Below are positions 6,818 to 16,107 of a stretch of DNA of 42,543 nucleotides, in pieces. The notes beneath the pieces are model-generated. The model did not search any database. It was given only the letters and a program-made list of their open reading frames with translations, and was not told the DNA's origin. The position numbers were made by a program, and so were the translations under genes. The stretch covers positions 1 through 42,543 of the forward strand of contig JAMPCE010000018.1 of the NCBI GenBank assembly GCA_023666335.1. Reading direction: 5' to 3'. The DNA is from a bacterium (GTDB lineage: Bacteria > Bacillota > Clostridia > Lachnospirales > Lachnospiraceae). The stretch's first letter is position 1. Each line of letters opens with the position of its first letter.

Positions 6818-8596
6818 ATGCGTTATCCCGAGGAGCTGATCGAAGAGATCAGGACAAAAAACGATATCGTGGATGTGATCTCCGGCAGCGTGCGCTTGCA
6901 GAGAAAGGGGAGCAGTTATTTCGGACTCTGTCCGTTTCACAATGAGAAATCTCCCTCTTTTTCGGTCTCCCCGGCAAAGCAGATGTATTACTGTTTCGGC
7001 TGCGGCGCGGGCGGGAATGTGATCACGTTCCTGATGAAATATGAAAACGCCACCTTTCAGGAGGCGGTAAAGATGCTGGCGGACCGGGCAGGGATTACCC
7101 TGCCGGAAGTCGAGTATTCCGAGGAGATGCGGAAAAAGGAGAGCAGGCGCGCAAAGCTTCTGGAGGTCAATAAAGAGGCGGCTAAGTATTATTATTATCT
7201 GCTCCGCTCCCCCAAAGGCAGGACCGGAGAACGCTACCTGACGGGGCGGGAACTTTCCGCAGAGACCATGAAGAAGTTCGGTCTGGGGTATGCGGACGGG
7301 GCAGGCTCCGATCTGTCAGCCTATCTGCGTTCCAAAGGGTATGCGGACGACCTGATCACGGAGGCGGGACTTGCCGCTTTCGATGAGAAACGCGGCGTGC
7401 ACGATAAATTCTGGAACCGCGTGATGTTCCCGATCCAGGACATGAACCACCGCGTGATTGGTTTTGGCGGCAGGGTCATGGGGGACGCGAAACCGAAATA
7501 TCTCAATTCGCCCGAGACGATGGTCTTCGACAAGAGCCGCAATCTCTACGGTCTGAATTTTGCCAGAACATCGCGGACGGGCAATATGATCCTCTGCGAG
7601 GGCTACATGGATGTGATTGCCATGCACCAGGCGGGTTTCGGGCAGGCGGTGGCGTCTTTGGGGACCGCTTTTACGGCGGGTCAGGCAGGGCTTTTGAAGC
7701 GCTATGCAGAGGAGGTGCTGCTTGCCTACGACAGCGACGGGGCGGGCGTCAACGCGGCGCTGCGCGCGATCGGCATTTTGAAAGAGGCGGGACTCCGCGC
7801 CAGAGTGATCGATATGAAGCCCTATAAGGATCCGGACGAATTTATGAAGAATCTGGGGGCGGAAGCCTTTCAGGAGCGGATCGGAAAGGCGGAGAACGGC
7901 TTCTTTTTTGAGTTAAAGGTACTGGAACAAAACTACCGTATGGAGGATCCCGAGTCCAAGACGGCTTTCCATCGTGAGATCGCAAAGAAACTGTGCGGTT
8001 TCGAGGAGGAGGTCGAGCGGGAAAACTATATCGAATCCGTGGCGGAGCGTTATCATATCGGCTATGAGAATCTGCGGAAGCTGGTGAGCGCCTGCGCTGC
8101 CCGCACGGGTCTTGTAAGACCCGTGGAGAGACCGAAAGCGGCGGCAGGGGAGCGGTCTTCGCCGGAAGATCCCGGCAGAAAGTCCCAGCGGATCCTGCTC
8201 ACCTGGCTGGTGGAGGAGCCGGAGGTGTATCCGAAGGTAAAGGACTACATCTCGATGGCGGACTTTACGGACGAGCTGATCGGTCAGGTGGCGGACAAGC
8301 TGTTTGCAGGGCTTGCCGGAGACGGCTTTCAGGCGGCTTCCATTATCAGCGCGTTTGAGGATGAGGAGGAGCAGCGGGAAGTGGCGAAGATCTTCAATAC
8401 AAAGCTCCCGCATCTTGAAACGATACAGGAGAAAGAGAAAGCGCTCAAGGAGGTGCTGCTTGCGGTGAAGCAGAACAGCTTCGATCATTATTCGGCTCTG
8501 ATGGGGGCGGACGTGGGAGCGCTCCAACATGTGATCTCCGGGAAAAAGGAGCTGGAAGCGCTCAGAAAAACGCATATTTCCCTGGGATCGGGGTAA
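6818..8596 (+). CDS. dnaG: DNA primase
   Basis: A 592-residue primase that makes RNA primers at the replication fork with the DnaB-type helicase. The CHC2 zinc finger has C38, H41, C59 and C62. The catalytic core follows with the RNAP-basic motif and GRVMGDAKPKYLNSPET, and Toprim motifs EGYMD (261-265) and DSD (305-307). The C-terminal part (from about 440) corresponds to the helicase-binding region. The length is normal for Clostridia. The start has GAAAGGAAAG upstream. It is in the macromolecular-synthesis operon with dgt and rpoD. Confidence 0.97.
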   Translation: MRYPEELIEEIRTKNDIVDVISGSVRLQRKGSSYFGLCPFHNEKSPSFSVSPAKQMYYCFGCGAGGNVITFLMKYENATFQEAVKMLADRAGITLPEVEYSEEMRKKESRRAKLLEVNKEAAKYYYYLLRSPKGRTGERYLTGRELSAETMKKFGLGYADGAGSDLSAYLRSKGYADDLITEAGLAAFDEKRGVHDKFWNRVMFPIQDMNHRVIGFGGRVMGDAKPKYLNSPETMVFDKSRNLYGLNFARTSRTGNMILCEGYMDVIAMHQAGFGQAVASLGTAFTAGQAGLLKRYAEEVLLAYDSDGAGVNAALRAIGILKEAGLRARVIDMKPYKDPDEFMKNLGAEAFQERIGKAENGFFFELKVLEQNYRMEDPESKTAFHREIAKKLCGFEEEVERENYIESVAERYHIGYENLRKLVSACAARTGLVRPVERPKAAAGERSSPEDPGRKSQRILLTWLVEEPEVYPKVKDYISMADFTDELIGQVADKLFAGLAGDGFQAASIISAFEDEEEQREVAKIFNTKLPHLETIQEKEKALKEVLLAVKQNSFDHYSALMGADVGALQHVISGKKELEALRKTHISLGSG

Positions 8597-8686
8597 GCTA
8601 ATCGAAAAAAGACAATGGGAGAACAGACATAGCTCGAAAAGAGGTCTGACAGACAGGGACCAAACATAGGAAGGATGGAGCAGTTC

Positions 8687-9799
8687 ATGGATGAAAATGT
8701 ACAGGCAAAGTTTGAGGAGCGCTTAAAGGAGCTTCTGGCTGTTGCAAAGAAGAAAAAAAATGTTCTGGAATATCATGAGATCAACGACTTTTTTGCGGAT
8801 CTTTCGCCGGAGGAGGATCAGCTTGACAAGATTCTGGAAACATTGGAGCAGAATAATGTAGACGTGCTGCGCATCACGGAGGAGGACGACGTGGATGATG
8901 AGGAGATCATCCTGACGGAGGAGGACGAAGTGGATGTGGAGGACATCGATCTCTCCGTGCCCGACGGCATCAGCATTGAGGATCCCGTCAGGATGTATCT
9001 GAAAGAGATCGGTAAGGTGCCGCTTCTCTCTGCGGAGGAGGAGATCGAACTGGCGAAAAAGATGGAGATGGGCGATCTGGAAGCGAAGCAGCGTCTTGCG
9101 GAGGCAAACTTACGGCTGGTGGTCAGCATCGCGAAGCGTTATGTGGGGCGCGGGATGCTCTTTCTCGATCTGATCCAGGAGGGAAATCTGGGTCTGATCA
9201 AGGCGGTGGAGAAATTTGACTATCGAAAAGGCTATAAATTTTCGACTTATGCGACCTGGTGGATCCGGCAGGCGATCACCAGAGCGATCGCGGACCAGGC
9301 GAGAACGATCCGCATTCCGGTGCATATGGTGGAGACGATCAACAAGCTGATCCGCGTGAGCCGTCAGCTTTTGCAGGAACTCGGCAGGGAACCTACTCCG
9401 GAGGAGATCGCGGAGCAGATGAACATGCCCGTGGAGCGGGTGCGGGAGATCTTAAAGATATCGCAGGAACCGGTGTCTTTGGAGACGCCCATCGGCGAGG
9501 AGGAAGACAGCCACTTAGGCGACTTTATCCAGGATGACAATGTGCCGGTGCCTGCGGATGCGGCGGCATTTACCCTGTTGAAAGAACAGCTTGTGGAGGT
9601 GCTGGGCACGCTGACGGAGAGAGAGCAGAAAGTGCTGCGCCTGCGGTTTGGCTTAGATGACGGCAGGGCGAGGACGCTGGAGGAAGTGGGTAAGGAGTTT
9701 AATGTGACCCGTGAGCGCATCCGGCAGATCGAAGCCAAGGCGCTCAGAAAGCTCCGCCATCCCAGCAGAAGCCGTAAATTAAAGGATTATCTGGACTGA
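8687..9799 (+). CDS. rpoD: Principal RNA polymerase sigma factor (sigma-70/SigA)
   Basis: A 370-residue primary sigma factor directing RNA polymerase to housekeeping promoters. Region 1.1 is acidic (residues 1-95). Region 1.2 is [16 protein letters not shown]; region 2 contains [31 protein letters not shown] and the -10-binding [14 protein letters not shown]. Region 3 follows, then region 4.2 with [20 protein letters not shown]. The ATG at 8687 has GGAG 6 bases upstream; the earlier ATG at 8675 overlaps the ribosome site. Its stop TGA overlaps the trmK ATG (TGATG), coupling the two. Confidence 0.97.
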   Translation: MDENVQAKFEERLKELLAVAKKKKNVLEYHEINDFFADLSPEEDQLDKILETLEQNNVDVLRITEEDDVDDEEIILTEEDEVDVEDIDLSVPDGISIEDPVRMYLKEIGKVPLLSAEEEIELAKKMEMGDLEAKQRLAEANLRLVVSIAKRYVGRGMLFLDLIQEGNLGLIKAVEKFDYRKGYKFSTYATWWIRQAITRAIADQARTIRIPVHMVETINKLIRVSRQLLQELGREPTPEEIAEQMNMPVERVREILKISQEPVSLETPIGEEEDSHLGDFIQDDNVPVPADAAAFTLLKEQLVEVLGTLTEREQKVLRLRFGLDDGRARTLEEVGKEFNVTRERIRQIEAKALRKLRHPSRSRKLKDYLD

Positions 9800-10566
9800 T
9801 GCGGTCTGTCACGCTGTCCGAAAGGCTTAAGACGGTCGTTTCTATGGTGACGGCTGGGAACCGTGTCTGCGACGTGGGCTGCGATCATGGTTTTGTGTCG
9901 ATTTATCTGGTGCAGCAGGGCGTCAGTCCCCGGGTGCTTGCTATGGATCTGCGGGAGGGACCTCTGCGGGCGGCTGCCGATCATGTGGCGGCGTACGGTC
10001 TTGAGGGGAAAATTGAGACAAGACTTTCGGATGGTTTACATAACTATAATATCGGAGAAGCGGATACGCTGGTCTGCGCCGGTATGGGAGGCGGTCTGAT
10101 GCAGCGGATCCTTGCCGGAGAGCACAGGAAAGCCGTTTCTTTTCGGGAACTGGTCTTGCAGCCGCAGTCGGAAATCGAGTCGTTTCGGCGGTTTCTGCGG
10201 GAAAGCGGATATGGCATTACGGATGAGGCGATGCTGTGTGAAGACGGCAAGTTTTATCAGGTGATACGGGCAGTGCCGGGGATGCAGACAGAGCAGGAAC
10301 AGACAAGGCAGGGCTGTGAGATGGGAATGCCGGATCTTTCCACAGAAGAGTTATGTAAACTAAAAGACCGATACGGACCGATTCTCCTGCAAAAAAGAAC
10401 ACCTGTTTTTATATCGTATCTGGAGAGAGAGGCAGCAGTTTTTGAGGAGATCCTTGAAAATCTGCGCGCGCAGGGGATCCGCGAAGAGAAGCGGCGGGAA
10501 CGCTATGAGCAGATAGAGGCGCTTTTGCAGGACAATGTGCGGGTCAGGCGGATGTGGGATCCATGA
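9799..10566 (+). CDS. trmK: tRNA (adenine-22-N1)-methyltransferase
   Basis: A 255-residue class I SAM-dependent methyltransferase of the TrmK (YqfN) family, which forms m1A22 in tRNA. Motif I is VCDVGCDHGF near residues 23-32, then AMDLREGPLRAA, and CAGMGGGLM near 93-101 as the catalytic-side motif. The C-terminal third is a helical extension typical of TrmK, with an Arg/Lys/Glu-rich end. Its ATG overlaps the rpoD stop, and this adjacency to rpoD is conserved in Firmicutes. Confidence 0.93.
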   Translation: MRSVTLSERLKTVVSMVTAGNRVCDVGCDHGFVSIYLVQQGVSPRVLAMDLREGPLRAAADHVAAYGLEGKIETRLSDGLHNYNIGEADTLVCAGMGGGLMQRILAGEHRKAVSFRELVLQPQSEIESFRRFLRESGYGITDEAMLCEDGKFYQVIRAVPGMQTEQEQTRQGCEMGMPDLSTEELCKLKDRYGPILLQKRTPVFISYLEREAAVFEEILENLRAQGIREEKRRERYEQIEALLQDNVRVRRMWDP

Positions 10567-10631
10567 GGATCTGCCGTCATACAGAGCCAAAATACAGCAT
10601 ATGAACGAAAAGAGAAGGAGGGGAAGAGCCT

Positions 10632-12287
10632 ATGGTTACGATCAGGATTGGCGGCAAAGAATATCAGTATGAGGACGGCATCAAGTATGAAGTCATCGCG
10701 GAAGCGCATCAGAACGACTATTTGAATCAGATCGCCCTTGTGACGGTGAACGGGAAGATCCGCGAGCTGATGAAACGGGTGGACAGGGACTGCGACCTGA
10801 CTTTCATCACCTGTCGGGATGCCATCGGTCACAAGACTTATGTGCGGACAGCCATCATGCTTTTGATGAAAGCGGTCAAGGATGTGGCAGGTCTTACGGC
10901 GGCGGCAAATGTAAAAGTGGAATTTGCCATCGGCGCAGGGTATTACTGCGCTTTTCGGAACGGCTTGAAGCTGGATGCGGATCAGATCGAGAAAGTGAAA
11001 GAGCGCATGGGCGAGCTGGTGGATATGGATCTTCTGGTGACAAAGAAGGCTTATCCGGCGGATGAAGCGGTGGCGCTGTTTGCGGAAAACGGCATGAAGG
11101 ATAAGGTATCCCTGTTCCGCTACCGCAGAAGTTCCAACATCAATGTCTACTGCATGGGAGACTATTACGATTATTTTTACGGCTATATGATGCCCAGCAC
11201 GGGCTATATCAGGCAGTTTGACCTGTTTGCCTACGAGGAGGGCATGATCCTGCTGCTTCCGGAGCAGGAAGATCCTGAGACGCTTCCCGACTTTCAACCC
11301 AGAAAGAAACTGTTCCAGACCCTGATCGCGACCGGAGCGTGGGGAGAGGATCTGGGAATCGACACGGTGGGCGACTTAAACGACCAGATCTGCAGCGGCA
11401 GCATCTCCGATATGATCCTGGTGCAGGAAGCCTTACAGGAGCGGCGCATCGGAGAGATTGCCAGAGATATCGCAAGGCGTGAGGGCGTGAAATTTGTCAT
11501 GATCGCAGGTCCTTCCTCTTCGGGGAAGACGACTTTCTCCCACAGGCTTTCGATCCAGCTTCGGACTTACGGGTTGAAGCCGCATCCCATCGGGTTGGAT
11601 AATTATTATGTAAACCACGATAAGACCCCCAGAGACGCGGACGGAAAGCCTGATTTCGAGTGTCTGGAAGCGCTTGACGTGGAGCAGTTCAATCAGGATA
11701 TGACGGCGCTTCTTGCGGGGGAGGAAGTGCAGCTTCCCACCTTTAACTTTAAGACGGGCAAGCGGGAGTACAGCGGAAAAACGACGAAACTCGGTCCGGA
11801 CGATATTCTGGTGATCGAGGGGATCCACGGGTTGAACGAAAAGATGTCCTATTCGCTTCCTGCCGAGAGCAAGTACAAGATCTACATCAGCGCGCTCACC
11901 ACGTTAAATGTGGATGAACATAACCGGATCCCCACCACGGATAACCGCCTGCTGCGCCGCATCGTGCGGGATGCAAGGACCAGAGGCGCTTCCGCAACGC
12001 GGACGATCGCCATGTGGCCCTCTGTCAGACGGGGTGAGGAACAGTACATATTCCCCTATCAGGAGGAGGCGGACGCCATGTTCAATTCGGCGCTGCTCTA
12101 CGAGCTGGCGGTGCTCAAGCAGTACGCGGAACCGCTCCTGTTTGGGATAAAAAAAGGAGAGCCGGAGTATTACGAGGCAAAGCGGCTCCTCAAATTTCTG
12201 GAATACTTTTTGGGTGTCAGCAGCGAGGAACTTCCGAAAAATTCCCTTTGCCGGGAGTTTGTCGGGGGCAGCTGTTTCGACGTATAG
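10632..12287 (+). CDS. Nucleoside kinase (uridine kinase-like) with TGS-like N-terminus
   Basis: A 551-residue protein. The N-terminal part (1-60) resembles a TGS/threonyl-tRNA synthetase N-terminal region, and the middle (60-220) resembles the second additional domain of ThrRS. From about 290 there is a phosphoribulokinase/uridine kinase domain with Walker A GPSSSGKTTF, followed by LDNYYVNHDKTPRD and DILVIEGIHGLN. Clostridial proteins of this build are annotated as nucleoside kinases; the substrate is likely uridine or cytidine but unproven, and the ThrRS-like half has no catalytic core. AGGAGGGG lies about 9 bases before the start. The 3' end carries the probable rnpB promoter. Confidence 0.85.
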   Translation: MVTIRIGGKEYQYEDGIKYEVIAEAHQNDYLNQIALVTVNGKIRELMKRVDRDCDLTFITCRDAIGHKTYVRTAIMLLMKAVKDVAGLTAAANVKVEFAIGAGYYCAFRNGLKLDADQIEKVKERMGELVDMDLLVTKKAYPADEAVALFAENGMKDKVSLFRYRRSSNINVYCMGDYYDYFYGYMMPSTGYIRQFDLFAYEEGMILLLPEQEDPETLPDFQPRKKLFQTLIATGAWGEDLGIDTVGDLNDQICSGSISDMILVQEALQERRIGEIARDIARREGVKFVMIAGPSSSGKTTFSHRLSIQLRTYGLKPHPIGLDNYYVNHDKTPRDADGKPDFECLEALDVEQFNQDMTALLAGEEVQLPTFNFKTGKREYSGKTTKLGPDDILVIEGIHGLNEKMSYSLPAESKYKIYISALTTLNVDEHNRIPTTDNRLLRRIVRDARTRGASATRTIAMWPSVRRGEEQYIFPYQEEADAMFNSALLYELAVLKQYAEPLLFGIKKGEPEYYEAKRLLKFLEYFLGVSSEELPKNSLCREFVGGSCFDV

Positions 12288-12288
12288 G
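12259..12288 (+). promoter_or_regulatory. Probable rnpB promoter within the kinase 3' end
   Basis: TTGTCG at 12259-12264, an 18-base spacer and TATAGG at 12283-12288, overlapping the kinase stop codon. Predicted initiation at about 12294 matches the 5' strand of RNase P helix P1. Confidence 0.45.
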
Positions 12289-12291
12289 GAA

Positions 12292-12699
12292 AAGTAAGTA
12301 GAACAAATGATCGCGGCCGCATTTATGCGGCTGAGGAAAGTCCGGGCTCCATAGGGCAGGATGCCGGATAACGTCCGGTGGAGGCGACTCCAAGGCCAGT
12401 GCAACAGAAAATACACCGCCTCGGAAATTGTATGGCAGAATCAGGCGGAGGATTGCAATGCAATCCTCTGGGCGTTTTGCGAAGCAATACGCCGGGGTAA
12501 GGGTGGAATGGCAGTGTAAGAGACTACCGCTGTCCCGGTAACGGGACGGGCTGTGTAAACCCCATCCGGAGCAAGACCAAACAGAGAGCGACAGATTAGC
12601 CCGATCTGCTTTCAGGTAGGTTGCTGGAGCGTCCCGGCAACGGGACGTCGAGATAGATGATCATTCGCGACATAACCCGGCTTATCGTTCTGCTTACTT
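12292..12699 (+). ncRNA. rnpB: RNase P RNA (bacterial type A)
   Basis: The catalytic RNA that matures tRNA 5' ends. It shows the conserved core: GAGGAAAGTCCGGGCTCC near the 5' end, GTGCAACAGAAAATACACCG, GTAAGGGTGGAA, AGAGACTACCGC, AAACCCCATCCGGAGCAA and, at the 3' end, GACATAACCCGGCTTATC. The ends pair as helix P1 (12292-12304 with 12687-12699, one wobble). Internal stem-loops include a 9-bp GAGGATTGC palindrome near 12449 and two nearly identical hairpins (12532-12547 and 12631-12646). It lies 4 bases after the nucleoside kinase and ends before a strong terminator. Exact 5' and 3' ends are inferred from P1. Confidence 0.97.
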
Positions 12700-12721
12700 T
12701 ATTCCTTTCATAAAAGGACGG

Positions 12722-12757
12722 AAAAAAACAAGCGCCGCGCACGGCATTTGTTTTTTT
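12722..12757 (+). terminator. rnpB terminator
   Basis: A 10-bp outer stem (seven A, C, A, A against T, T, G, seven T), an internal GC/AT mismatch, a 4-bp GCCG/CGGC inner stem and a 4-base loop. The A tract on one side and T tract on the other would allow action in both directions. Confidence 0.8.
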
Positions 12758-12793
12758 CTGTGTCAGGGAAAAACAGATGGTAGGAGAGGCGCC

Positions 12794-13588
12794 GTGAGAC
12801 AGTTTGGGAGAAAACATAAAATATCGTATGTTATTTTATGGTGCGGTATCGCAGTTCTCCTGCCGATGCAGGTGCGGGCGCAGGAACCATCCCTGCCGCC
12901 GCATCTGATCCAGACGGTGAGCGCGCAGGATATCTATGAGGGGATGCTCGCGCTTGAGCTGTGTACTTGTCCGGTGCTGCCGGAAGCCGATCCTGTGGCG
13001 GCTTATGAGAATGTAAAAAACAGCGTGGTGCGCCTCGATATGGGAAACGCCTATGGCAGCGGCGTTATTTTCCGCCAGACGCCAGACGCGGTGATCATCG
13101 CGACAAACAGGCATGTACTGGAATATTGGAATGAAACTTCGGGGGTGGTGTGGTTTCCGCAGGGATATTTTGCGGATGCCGTGTGGCTGGGGAGTTCGTC
13201 GGAGAGTGATGTGGGGTTTCTGCGGGTGGACAACGGCGAATTGGGAGCGGATGCGCTCATGACCCTGCGGAGCGTCTGCGTGGAGGAGGCGCCTTTTGCG
13301 GGCGGAGAAGAACGGATCGAGGGCTTCTGCGTCGGCACAGACCGGAAAGAACAGGAACCGATCTTTCAGGAAGCTGCGCTGGAAAAAGAGGAACGCTACA
13401 TCGAACTTTTTCAGGATACAATGCTTTACGGGCATGGGTTTGCCAAAGAGGGAATGAGCGGCGGCGGTATCTTTGACGGACACGGAAAGCTGATCGGTCT
13501 TCTGGCGGGCGGAACCTGTCAGAATGAGATTGCGGGGGTCTCCGCAGAAAAGGTCGAGGCGGCTTATCGCGAAATTCTGGCGAAATAA
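12794..13588 (+). CDS. Exported trypsin-like serine protease
   Basis: A 264-residue protein. The N-terminal signal peptide or membrane anchor has basic residues, a hydrophobic stretch ISYVILWCGIAVLL and a possible cleavage after VRA. A chymotrypsin-fold domain follows with the triad His in IATNRHVL, Asp in ESDVGFLRV and Ser in KEGMSGGGIFD. No PDZ domain follows, unlike HtrA/DegP. It starts at GTG (12794) with AGGAG 7 bases upstream. It likely acts at the membrane or outside the cell; its target is unknown. It stands alone after the rnpB terminator, 38 bases before the mutarotase gene. Confidence 0.8.
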   Translation: MRQFGRKHKISYVILWCGIAVLLPMQVRAQEPSLPPHLIQTVSAQDIYEGMLALELCTCPVLPEADPVAAYENVKNSVVRLDMGNAYGSGVIFRQTPDAVIIATNRHVLEYWNETSGVVWFPQGYFADAVWLGSSSESDVGFLRVDNGELGADALMTLRSVCVEEAPFAGGEERIEGFCVGTDRKEQEPIFQEAALEKEERYIELFQDTMLYGHGFAKEGMSGGGIFDGHGKLIGLLAGGTCQNEIAGVSAEKVEAAYREILAK

Positions 13589-13626
13589 GAGGTTGTGTGG
13601 TATGATAACAGGAGTAGGAGGAAACG

Positions 13627-14499
13627 ATGGCATTATTTCAAATCGGCAATGATAAGATTACGATACAGGTAGACAGTCTGGGCGCGGAGCTTAAGTCCTT
13701 AAAGCGGCTGCCGGATAACTGGGAATATATGTGGCATGGCGATCCGGCGTATTGGGGACGGACTTCGCCGGTGCTGTTTCCCCTTGTGGGCGGCTTGCAG
13801 GACGGAAAGTACCGCGCGGAGGGCAGGGAATACCGCATGGGGCAGCACGGTTTTGCCAGAGACAGGGAATTTCAGTTAAAGAGCCGGGCAGCATCGGAAA
13901 TCCGGTTTTCTTTGGCGTCTGATGCGGATACGCTGCAAAAATATCCGTATCCGTTCTTTCTGGAGATCGGCTATGAACTGGTGGAGCGTGCGGTGGTGGT
14001 AAAATGGCGGGTGAGCAGTCAGGCGGCGGAGCCCGTCTGGTTTTCCATCGGCGGACATCCGGCGTTTTTGTGCCCGATCGATCCGGGAACGGATCAGACG
14101 CAGTATAAACTGCTGTTTGATACAAAGGAGCATATCGTTGCTTCCTGCATCGAGGGAGGGCTGTTAAGCGGAGAGAAAAAGACTTACGCGCTGCGGGACG
14201 GTGTTCTGCCGGTGACAGCGGATCTGTTCGATCAGGATGCGCTGGTCATTGAAAACGATCAGGCGCACAGCGTGGCGTTGGTGCGCCCTGACGGCAGCCC
14301 TTATCTGACAGTAGACTTTGATGCGCCCCTGTTTGGCATCTGGTCGCCGCCAAAGAAAAAAGCGCCCTTTATCTGCATTGAGCCCTGGTACGGACGCTGC
14401 GACAGGGCAGGCTTTGCGGGAGAGTGGAAGGAGCGGGAATGGATGCAGTGCCTTGCAGGGAAAGCCTTTGAGGCATCATACCGCATTACGATCGCCTGA
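13627..14499 (+). CDS. Aldose 1-epimerase family protein (LacX-like)
   Basis: A 290-residue galactose-mutarotase-like beta-sandwich protein. Motifs are RTSPVLFPLVGGL, MGQHGFARDREF (containing the catalytic-type His), FSIGGHPAFLCPI (second conserved His) and CIEPWYGRCD (Glu). The family interconverts alpha and beta anomers of sugars; LacX-type members have unproven substrates. It is cytoplasmic with no signal peptide. GGAGGAAACG precedes the ATG. No sugar-utilisation genes are adjacent, so a general sugar or sugar-phosphate role is only inferred. Confidence 0.87.
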   Translation: MALFQIGNDKITIQVDSLGAELKSLKRLPDNWEYMWHGDPAYWGRTSPVLFPLVGGLQDGKYRAEGREYRMGQHGFARDREFQLKSRAASEIRFSLASDADTLQKYPYPFFLEIGYELVERAVVVKWRVSSQAAEPVWFSIGGHPAFLCPIDPGTDQTQYKLLFDTKEHIVASCIEGGLLSGEKKTYALRDGVLPVTADLFDQDALVIENDQAHSVALVRPDGSPYLTVDFDAPLFGIWSPPKKKAPFICIEPWYGRCDRAGFAGEWKEREWMQCLAGKAFEASYRITIA

Positions 14500-14523
14500 G
14501 GATACAGAAGGAGGAGGAAAGGC

Positions 14524-15222
14524 ATGGCGCCTGTGGTACAGTGTATGGGTCTGACAAAGACCTACGGAAGAAAGATCGCCTTGAACCAGGTTTATCTGAA
14601 TTTGGAGCGGGGCAGGATCATCGGGCTGCTGGGACCGAACGGCAGCGGGAAGACGACGCTCATCAAGATCATGAACGGGCTGCTTCGGCCGACGGCGGGG
14701 GAGGTTTTGATCGGCGGACAGCGTCCCGGCGTCGATACGAAACTGCGGATCTCCTATCTGCCGGAGCGGACCTACTTGCAGCCGGGGATGAAAGTGATCG
14801 AGCTGGTGCAGTATTTTCAGGACTTTTATCCGGATTTCCGCGTGGACAGGGCATACGATATGCTGGCGCGGTTACAGATCCCGCCGCAGGAGCGGTTGAA
14901 AAATCTCTCTAAGGGCACGAAAGAGAAAGTGCAGCTCATCATGGTGATGAGCCGGGATGCGGACCTGTACATTCTGGACGAGCCGATCGCGGGCGTGGAT
15001 CCTGCCGCCAGAGATTATATCCTGCACACGATCGTGAGCAACTATAACCACAGCGGCTCGATCCTGCTCTCCACCCATCTGATCTCGGATGTGGAGAACA
15101 TTCTGGACGAGGTGGTCTTTATCAAGTACGGCAGTATCGTCTTGCAGGCGGGTGCGGAACAGATCCGGCAGAACGAGCACAAGTCCGTGGATCGGTTTTT
15201 CAGGGAGGTGTTCGCATGTTAG
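14524..15222 (+). CDS. ABC transporter ATP-binding protein
   Basis: A 232-residue ATPase subunit with Walker A GPNGSGKTTL near residue 38, a degenerate signature LSKGTKEKVQL, Walker B DLYILDEPIAGVDP and switch His in STHLISD. The LSKG signature and overall layout resemble YtrB-type transporters of Firmicutes. GGAGGAGGAAAGGC is upstream. It overlaps the following permease gene by 7 bases, so the two form one exporter. No GntR-type repressor gene, usual for ytr operons, is adjacent. Confidence 0.9.
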   Translation: MAPVVQCMGLTKTYGRKIALNQVYLNLERGRIIGLLGPNGSGKTTLIKIMNGLLRPTAGEVLIGGQRPGVDTKLRISYLPERTYLQPGMKVIELVQYFQDFYPDFRVDRAYDMLARLQIPPQERLKNLSKGTKEKVQLIMVMSRDADLYILDEPIAGVDPAARDYILHTIVSNYNHSGSILLSTHLISDVENILDEVVFIKYGSIVLQAGAEQIRQNEHKSVDRFFREVFAC

Positions 15223-16022
15223 GAAAATTGATGAAATACGAGTGGAAAGCGACCTGGAAGCTGCTTCTTTCCGCGAACGGTCTGACACTGGTGATGACGG
15301 CGCTCGCGTGGGGGATGATAAAGTTGATGGAAAGCGAGAACTTCTACAGCGAATTTTCGATGCTGGATTTTATCGCGGTGATGGTGCTGCTCACTTATGT
15401 GCTCAGTATGTTTGCGGTGTATGTGGGCACGGTGATCTATCTGATCCACCGCTTTTATACGTCTGCCTACAGTGATCAGGGGTATCTTCTGCACACCCTG
15501 CCGGTGGACACGCACCAGATCATTGTCGCGAAACTCTTTGTCAGCGCGGCGTGGCTGCTGATCGATATCGCTTTCATGTATCTGTCTGTCGTTTTTCTGG
15601 TTGCCTCGACGGGCGATGTGTTTCGATCCATGATGCGGGGGATGGAGAGTACGATCGAGTATCTGGGCGCGGAAAAGATCACGGCATTTACGGTGCTCAT
15701 GACGCTGATCGCCTTTGTCTTTGCCCTGTTTGCAAAGGTGCTCAAGGTGGGAGCCTGCATCTCGCTGGGGCAGCTTTCCGCCAACCATAAGCTGATGGCG
15801 TCCTTTGGCTGGTATGTGCTGACCTATGTGGCGGAGAATCTGCTCCAGGGCGTTTATATGGCGGTTCAGCTTTCTTTCCGGAGGCGGATCGGCGACAGCG
15901 TTTATTACAGTACCTATTTTGACAACCAGTGGGAGACGACGCTGATCGCCGCGATTTTGAGCTGTGTGGTATACTATATACTGACCTGGTATATGATGAG
16001 CAGGAAATTAAATCTGGAATAA
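15216..16022 (+). CDS. ABC transporter permease
   Basis: A 268-residue integral membrane protein with about six hydrophobic segments (near residues 17-36, 50-75, 100-130, 155-180, 185-205, 240-262). Its ATG overlaps the end of the ATPase gene, so it is the membrane partner, most likely for export. The substrate is unknown. MLGKLMKYEWKATWK is the short basic N-terminus common in permeases of this type. Confidence 0.85.
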   Translation: MLGKLMKYEWKATWKLLLSANGLTLVMTALAWGMIKLMESENFYSEFSMLDFIAVMVLLTYVLSMFAVYVGTVIYLIHRFYTSAYSDQGYLLHTLPVDTHQIIVAKLFVSAAWLLIDIAFMYLSVVFLVASTGDVFRSMMRGMESTIEYLGAEKITAFTVLMTLIAFVFALFAKVLKVGACISLGQLSANHKLMASFGWYVLTYVAENLLQGVYMAVQLSFRRRIGDSVYYSTYFDNQWETTLIAAILSCVVYYILTWYMMSRKLNLE

Positions 16023-16107
16023 CAACGTGAAAAAAGTTCTAATGCGCACGGCAAGGGCTGTTTCGCAAAGAATGAAGAGAATGATTTGGAAAAGGAAAGG
16101 TGATAAC

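Noticed and set aside
13589..13626. TGGTATGAT as an extended -10 promoter for the mutarotase gene
   Set aside because: The spacing to the coding start leaves almost no leader upstream of the ribosome site and no -35 is seen; too weak to list.
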